64,000 bases of DNA, from the NCBI RefSeq assembly GCF_004145405.1, contig NZ_SELQ01000002.1, forward strand, positions 434,001-498,000. Reading direction: 5' to 3'. Positions 57,942-64,000 of the stretch are shown here, one piece after another. Under the pieces are notes generated by a model. The model made no database searches. It saw only the letters and a list, made by a program, of their open reading frames with translations, and was not told where the DNA came from. Position 1 is the stretch's first letter; every line of letters begins with the position of its first letter. The stretch comes from Salipiger sp. IMCC34102. GTDB taxonomy: Bacteria; Pseudomonadota; Alphaproteobacteria; Rhodobacterales; Rhodobacteraceae. The position numbers and the translations under genes are program-made.

Positions 57942-58117
57942 ACCCGCATTGGCTCTTGCGGGCCAGCCGCTGGGCGCGAAATCCGCCGCCCCTGAAGCGC
58001 GTTCTGGTGGTTCTGGCGATCGTGGCCGGGTGCCTTCTGCTGGCGGGGGCGGAGTGGGTCTTCGACTGGGACATCGGATCGCAGCCCCAGCGGAACCGGA
58101 TCGTCACCACGCCCTGA
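57938..58117 (+). CDS. Small single-pass membrane protein after hpt
   Basis: This 59-residue protein starts at a GTG overlapping the hpt stop. The first half is basic and Trp/Arg/Pro-rich ([20 protein letters not shown]), followed by one membrane helix ([20 protein letters not shown]) and a polar tail with Trp-Asp. I recall similar short membrane proteins after hpt in Rhodobacteraceae. The function is unknown; tight coupling suggests co-expression. Confidence 0.72.
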   Translation: MNPHWLLRASRWARNPPPLKRVLVVLAIVAGCLLLAGAEWVFDWDIGSQPQRNRIVTTP

Positions 58118-58251
58118 AACGCCAGACCCGGCCCGTGTGCCAGGTACGGCTTCCGGCGATCGAAATGGCATCCCGTGCTGCTTCCGTCCCGGCCCCACGC
58201 CCGATGGCCCCCGATTTGATGAAGGCCTGACGCCTCGCACTGGTTTCGGGA

Positions 58252-59199
58252 TCAGCCGACGCTTGCCAGCCGGGCCGCCCGCAGACGGGCGAAGTCGTCC
58301 CCGGCGTGATAGCTCGACCGGGTCAGGGGCGAGGCCGAGACCATCAGGAAGCCCTTGCCGAAGGCCGCCTTCTCGTAGGAGGCGAATTCCTCCGGCGTGA
58401 CGAAGCGGTCGACGGCATGGTGCTTGGGTGTCGGCTGCAGGTATTGGCCGATGGTCAGGAAATCGATATCGGCGGCGCGCATGTCCTCCATCACCTGGAT
58501 GACCGCCTGGCGATCTTCGCCGAGGCCCACCATGATGCCAGACTTCGTGAACATCGTCGGGTCGAGTTCCTTCACCCGCTGCAGAAGGCGCAGCGAATGG
58601 AAGTAGCGCGCGCCGGGGCGCACCTGCGGGTAGAGGCCGGGCACGGTCTCGAGGTTGTGGTTGAAGACATCCGGCCGGGCCGCGACGACCGTCTCCAGCG
58701 CCTCCGGGCCGCAGCGGATGAAATCCGGCGTCAGGATCTCGATCGCGGTGCCGGGGGCCTGCCTGCGGATCGCCCGGATCGTCTGGGCGAAGTGTTCAGC
58801 CCCGCCGTCCGCGACATCGTCGCGATCGACGGAGGTGATGACCACGTGGTTGAGGCCCAGCTTCTTGACCGCGTCCGCCACGCGCCCCGGTTCGAAGACG
58901 TCGAGCGCCTCGGGCGGCTTGCCGGTCGCGATGTTGCAGAAGGTGCAGGCGCGCGTGCAGACCTCGCCCATGATCATCATCGTGGCGTGCCCCTGCCCCC
59001 AGCATTCGCCGACGTTTGGACAGCCCGCCTCTTCGCAGACGGTCGTCAGCTTGTGCTCGCGCATGATTTCGCGCGTCTGCTTGTAGCCTTCCGAGGTCGG
59101 CGCCTTGACGCGGATCCAGTCGGGTTTCTTGGGCTGCGCGCTGTCGGGGCGGCGCTGCTTCTCGGGGTGACGCTGGGCGGGGATCTTGAGATCGCGCAT
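58252..59199 (-). CDS. lipA: Lipoyl synthase
   Basis: This radical SAM enzyme inserts sulfur into the octanoyl group of lipoyl domains such as those of PdhB and PdhC in this window. The auxiliary cluster cysteines are Cys55, Cys60 and Cys66 ([12 protein letters not shown]), and the radical SAM cysteines are Cys81, Cys85 and Cys88 (CTRACTFC). The family C-terminal [11 protein letters not shown] carries the serine cluster ligand. It is 315 residues from ATG 59199, which has GAAGG upstream and gives the usual [14 protein letters not shown] start; the GTG at 59229 is an alternative. Confidence 0.96.
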   Translation of the reverse strand: MRDLKIPAQRHPEKQRRPDSAQPKKPDWIRVKAPTSEGYKQTREIMREHKLTTVCEEAGCPNVGECWGQGHATMMIMGEVCTRACTFCNIATGKPPEALDVFEPGRVADAVKKLGLNHVVITSVDRDDVADGGAEHFAQTIRAIRRQAPGTAIEILTPDFIRCGPEALETVVAARPDVFNHNLETVPGLYPQVRPGARYFHSLRLLQRVKELDPTMFTKSGIMVGLGEDRQAVIQVMEDMRAADIDFLTIGQYLQPTPKHHAVDRFVTPEEFASYEKAAFGKGFLMVSASPLTRSSYHAGDDFARLRAARLASVG

Positions 59200-59265
59200 C
59201 GGACGGCCTTCGGTTGCGGGCGTTGCCACTCACCTAAGCACGCGCGGACCGAAAGTCCAACGGTG

Positions 59266-60300
59266 CTAGCCGATCATGGCCGGTTGCGCCTGCCCCGCAT
59301 AATGGCGCCGCAACCGTTCGAGTGCGATGCCCAGCACCACCTTGCCCGAGCGGGCCGACCAGCCCATCGCCGCTTCCGTCACCTCCAGCCCTTCGAGCAG
59401 GCAGCAGCAGCGCAGGACCGCATCCTCCAGCCCGGGACCCAAATCTTTCATCGCCGCGATCACGCGGGCGCGTGCGGCGAGAACGGCGGGCGGCTGCGTG
59501 CCTTCGTCCACGGCAAGGGCAGCGCGCCAATCCTCGGCCACCTGCGGGCCCGGGTCGGCCAGCACGAAGTCCTCGCGCAGCCGTTCGCCCGCACGGACGT
59601 GTTCGCGCCCCAGAAACGGCTTGCCGGTCTTGTCGCGCCGGCGCGCCAGGCTCATAAGCGGGGTCTCCACCGCGATCACCCGGGAGGCGGCGCGCAGCGC
59701 ATCGGCCTCGTCGCGCGTGGTCCAGCCGCCTTGCCGGTCGGAGAATCCCTGCGCGCGGTTCTCGCTGCGCGCCATCAGCCGGCGCATCTCGGTCCGCCCG
59801 CCGGGCGTGATAAAATAGCGCGCGATCCGCGTCGCGGGTTCCGGGCAGTGGATCCAGTTCCGAAGCGCCAGGACCTGCGCCACCTTGCCGTCCACCACGG
59901 CCGTCCGCACCGTCTCGCCGCTGGCGTCCTCGCGGACGACGACCGCGCTGTCCATGGCCCGCGCCACCGCCATCACGGCGCCCGGCTCGCACAGGCGGCG
60001 CAGGACGTTCTCCGTCTGGGTGTCCAGATCCGTGGCATCCGCGACGGACGGGCGGGCGGGCCGGCTTTCGGCGCAGTCCCCGCCCGCTTCGGCTTCCGAC
60101 AGGGATTTCAGCGCGGCGTCAATCAGGGGATCCTCGCGCCGGGCCTCGCAGGAGCGGACCTGCCGCAGGATCGTCGACGGATGCACCCGCCGTTCACGGG
60201 CCAGCGCGCGGATCGAGCGCCCGTCGACCGTATGCGCAAGATAATCCTGCATCGGCTCCGGCAGCCAGGCCGGGATCGTCTCATTTGTTTTCAAGTCCAT
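59266..60300 (-). CDS. DUF6456 protein with N-terminal helix-turn-helix
   Basis: This 344-residue protein has a helix-turn-helix near residues 28-52 (RSIRALARERRVHPSTILRQVRSCE), a linker, and a C-terminal DUF6456-type domain (RIARYFITPGGRTEMRRLMARSE, LARRRDKTGKPFLGREHVRAGERLREDF). It is probably a DNA-binding regulator of unknown target. I chose ATG 60300 because GAGGGGGC lies 7 bases upstream; longer frames to 60357 lack a ribosome binding site. It is divergent from the DUF6477 gene. Confidence 0.85.
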   Translation of the reverse strand: MDLKTNETIPAWLPEPMQDYLAHTVDGRSIRALARERRVHPSTILRQVRSCEARREDPLIDAALKSLSEAEAGGDCAESRPARPSVADATDLDTQTENVLRRLCEPGAVMAVARAMDSAVVVREDASGETVRTAVVDGKVAQVLALRNWIHCPEPATRIARYFITPGGRTEMRRLMARSENRAQGFSDRQGGWTTRDEADALRAASRVIAVETPLMSLARRRDKTGKPFLGREHVRAGERLREDFVLADPGPQVAEDWRAALAVDEGTQPPAVLAARARVIAAMKDLGPGLEDAVLRCCCLLEGLEVTEAAMGWSARSGKVVLGIALERLRRHYAGQAQPAMIG

Positions 60301-60527
60301 CGAATTGCCCCCTCGCACAGCCTTGCAGGTCTCGAACATGACGTGTCGCAGACGCAACTTATAAGTGCATATGTCCGAGCCGCATAGGAATTAACGATTT
60401 CACGCAGGTTTGACGCGCACCCTTTAAGGGTTCCTACCCCCTCCGCGCGCAGACCGACGATCTTCCGCAACGCCCGTTCAGGCTGTGCTTAGCTGGCATC
60501 CGTCGTCGAAAACGAAGGGACTTTGCC

Positions 60528-60824
60528 ATGATCGATATCCAGACCCGGCTGCGTGACCTGCACCGCCCCGACCTGCTCACCCGGGCCGCGCGCTTCGCCG
60601 TGGACGACTACCGGCGGACCCGGGATCTGCCGCGGCTGCTGCCCGGCACGCCCCCCTTGCGCCCCGCGCCCGCGCTGGTGGAACTGCTCGAAGTCGAACG
60701 CGGGCTGAACGAGGATCGCAAGGCCGGCGCGGTCGGTTACTCCCTGTCGCGCCACGTCCTGGCGCTGGCCGCCATCATGGCAGAGGCGCGTGACCTTGCA
60801 GCCACGCGCCCCCCGTCGACGTGA
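60528..60824 (+). CDS. DUF6477-family small protein
   Basis: This 98-residue protein has a basic helical sequence with LHRPDLLTRAARFAVDDYRRTRDLPRLL and LVELLEVERGLNEDRKAGAVGYSLSRHVLALAAIMAEAR. I associate this pattern with DUF6477 in Rhodobacteraceae. It ends 15 bases from the mttB-family stop on the other strand. The function is unknown. The 227-base gap before it is shared with the divergent DUF6456 gene and holds both promoters; I see no other gene there. Confidence 0.82.
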   Translation: MIDIQTRLRDLHRPDLLTRAARFAVDDYRRTRDLPRLLPGTPPLRPAPALVELLEVERGLNEDRKAGAVGYSLSRHVLALAAIMAEARDLAATRPPST

Positions 60825-60839
60825 AGCTTGGTTCGATCC

Positions 60840-62387
60840 TTACAGGAAGCTGTCCTGCATCGATTCCTTCTTCTCCGCGACGAAGGCCCGCAGCCGCGAT
60901 TCGATCTCCGCGTCGAGCGTCGGCTGCCGGTAGGTCTCCAGCAGCTTCTGCACGCGCAACCGGGCCAGTTCGGTCGTGTCGCGCGCGCCTTCCTCGTCCC
61001 AGGTCTCGAACGGTTTGTAGTCGAAAAGATCGGAGCGCCAGAAGGCCGTCTTGAAGTTGGCCTGCGTATGCGCGCAACCCAGGTAGTGTCCGCCCGGGCC
61101 GACCTCCTCGATGGCGTCCATCGCCATGCCGTTGTCGCCCAGATCCACGCCCTTGGCGAACTGGTGCAGCGCGCCCAGCTGGTCGGCATCCATGACGAAT
61201 TTCTCGAAACTGGCGACCAGACCGCCTTCGAGCCATCCGCAGGAGTGCAACATGAAGTTCACGCCCGACAGCAGACCCATCTGCAGGCTGTTGGCCGATT
61301 CGTAGCCCGCCTGCGTGTCCGGCAGCTTCGACCCGCAGAACCCGCCGGCCGAGCGGTAGGGCAGGTTCAGACGTCGGGCGAGCTGGCCCATACCGTAGGT
61401 GATCTGGCTCGCCTCGGGCGTGCCGAAGGTCGGCGCGCCGGAGTTCATGTCGATGGACGTTACCATGGCCCCCATCACCACCGGCGCGCCCGGGCGCACG
61501 ATCTGGGAATAGGCCACGCCCGCCAGCGTCTCGGCCGCGACCTGCACCAGCGTGCCCGCGACCGTGACGGGCGCCATGGCGCCGCCTACGATGAAGGGGC
61601 TGATGATACTGGCCTGGTTGTTTTCGGCGAAGACTTCCAGCGCGCCCATCATGATCGAATCGAAGGTGAGCGGTGAGTTGATGTTGATGAGCGAGGTCAT
61701 CACCGTGTTGTCGCGCACGAACTCCTCTCCGAAGAGGATCTTGCACATGTCGACCGAATCCTGCGCCCGGCTGGGTTCGGTCACGGATCCCATGAAGGGC
61801 TTGTCCGACAGCGTCATGTGGGCCAGCAGCATGTCGAGGTGGCGCTTGTTCACCGGGATGTCGGTGGGTTCGCAGACCGTCCCGCCGGAGTGGTGCAGCC
61901 ACTTCGACATGTAGCCCAGTTTCACGAACTTCTCGAAATCGGCCATCGTCGCGTAGCGCCGCCCGCCTTCGACGTCGCGCACGAAGGGCGGGCCGTAGAC
62001 GGGCGCGAGGACGAGGTTCTTGCCGCCCACCACGACCGAGCGTTCGGGGTTGCGCGCATGCTGGGTGTATTGCGCCGGCGCGGTCTTGCACAATTCGCGG
62101 GCCAGGCCGCGGGGAATGCGTACCCGCTCGCCGTCGATCGAAGCCCCGGCGGCCCGCCAGCGTTCCAGCGCCTGCGGGTTGTCGACGAAATTGACGCCGA
62201 TCTCCTCCAGCACCGTTTCGGCGTTGTACTCGATCCGCTCCAGCGCCTCGTCGGTCAGGACTTCGTAGTTGGGGATGTTGCGCTCGATGAAACGGGCGGT
62301 CTCCACGCTGACGGCGGTGCGTTCGGCACGGCGGGCGGCCCCGCCACCACCACGGGATCTGCGGGTCGGGGTTGCGGCATCGGTCAT
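60840..62387 (-). CDS. MttB-family (trimethylamine methyltransferase-like) protein, non-pyrrolysine
   Basis: This 515-residue protein belongs to the COG5598/MttB superfamily, whose members demethylate quaternary or tertiary amines with a corrinoid partner. The TIM-barrel pattern is visible ([100 protein letters not shown]). No in-frame TAG occurs, so it lacks pyrrolysine and more likely acts on glycine betaine-type substrates than on trimethylamine. No corrinoid protein gene is adjacent. The ATG at 62387 follows a GAGGCCC element. Confidence 0.9.
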   Translation of the reverse strand: MTDAATPTRRSRGGGGAARRAERTAVSVETARFIERNIPNYEVLTDEALERIEYNAETVLEEIGVNFVDNPQALERWRAAGASIDGERVRIPRGLARELCKTAPAQYTQHARNPERSVVVGGKNLVLAPVYGPPFVRDVEGGRRYATMADFEKFVKLGYMSKWLHHSGGTVCEPTDIPVNKRHLDMLLAHMTLSDKPFMGSVTEPSRAQDSVDMCKILFGEEFVRDNTVMTSLININSPLTFDSIMMGALEVFAENNQASIISPFIVGGAMAPVTVAGTLVQVAAETLAGVAYSQIVRPGAPVVMGAMVTSIDMNSGAPTFGTPEASQITYGMGQLARRLNLPYRSAGGFCGSKLPDTQAGYESANSLQMGLLSGVNFMLHSCGWLEGGLVASFEKFVMDADQLGALHQFAKGVDLGDNGMAMDAIEEVGPGGHYLGCAHTQANFKTAFWRSDLFDYKPFETWDEEGARDTTELARLRVQKLLETYRQPTLDAEIESRLRAFVAEKKESMQDSFL

Positions 62388-62516
62388 GGCGGGCCTCTTT
62401 TCGCTCTGCTTTATGGTCTGATACGCGCACTCCCCCGTCTGCGAAGGCCGACAAACGCCGTCCATGCCACGAAAGCGACATTGCGGGGCGCGCGCGTTGG
62501 GCATAGTCAGGCGGAC

Positions 62517-64000
<1,484 letters not shown>

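Noticed and set aside
60840-62387. Pyrrolysine-containing MttB
   Set aside because: No in-frame TAG codon occurs inside the gene, and no pyl genes are in the window.

Overview
The window is a 64 kb piece of a GC-rich alphaproteobacterial chromosome, most likely a member of the Rhodobacteraceae (Roseobacter/Rhodobacter group). This rests on recognised gene content and order: an ntrB-ntrC-ntrY-ntrX-trkA-trkH-hfq-hflX run, a pdhA-pdhB-DUF5076-pdhC cluster with a lipoyl domain on E1 beta, a fabD-fabG-acpP-fabF-mltG run followed directly by a complete gene transfer agent (GTA) cluster, an NtrC without the GAFTGA loop, and small families such as DUF6477 and DUF6456 that I associate with this group. 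No 16S rRNA or species-level marker is present, so the genus is left open.

Layout. 1-9.2 kb: ilvI-ilvH (branched-chain amino acids) behind a terminator-like leader; a tightly overlapped nucleoside hydrolase-GNAT-SelO operon; two cyclophilin genes on the minus strand; pgk and class I fructose-bisphosphate aldolase; an FtsB-like divisome protein. 9.3-13.5 kb: pyruvate dehydrogenase genes. 13.5-14.3 kb: cysE. 14.4-28.6 kb: a GTA structural cluster (g1 to g15 plus a coupled small gene) read on the minus strand, with nearly every junction overlapping. 28.7-33.4 kb: mltG and fatty acid synthesis genes. 33.5-35.5 kb: a cytochrome b561-YceI fusion convergent with a separate YceI gene. 35.6-37.0 kb: rpsF-rpsR-rplI. 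37.1-38.1 kb: two tandem secreted paralogues of unknown function. 38.2-40.6 kb: trigger factor, tRNA-Leu, NAD(P)HX dehydratase. 40.8-54.5 kb: nitrogen control (glnB, glnA, ntrBC, ntrYX), potassium uptake (trkAH), hfq, hflX and dusB. 54.6-64 kb: ispDF-pgpA-cinA, a RatA/COQ10-like protein, a phosphoribosyltransferase with a small membrane protein, lipA, DUF6456 and DUF6477 genes, a non-pyrrolysine MttB-family methyltransferase, and guaA running off the right edge.

How it fits together. Most of the window is core metabolism and housekeeping. The nitrogen block is coherent: PII (GlnB) senses 2-oxoglutarate and glutamine status, NtrB/NtrC and NtrY/NtrX relay it, and glutamine synthetase is the main output. 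The PDH genes carry a LacI-operator-like palindrome upstream of pdhA. The GTA is the only phage-derived element; it appears intact and is a domesticated DNA-transfer particle rather than a prophage, since no integrase, replication or lysogeny genes are present here.

No stretch longer than about 260 bases lacks a gene. I saw no CRISPR array, insertion sequence, integrase or rRNA. I did not find a clearly new multi-gene system. The best leads are the tandem secreted paralogues, the Hfq YKH-to-YKS change, a CtrA-like site upstream of the GTA, the dispersed repeat confined to convergent gene ends, and the cytochrome b561-YceI fusion. All calls come from reading the sequence without database searches.
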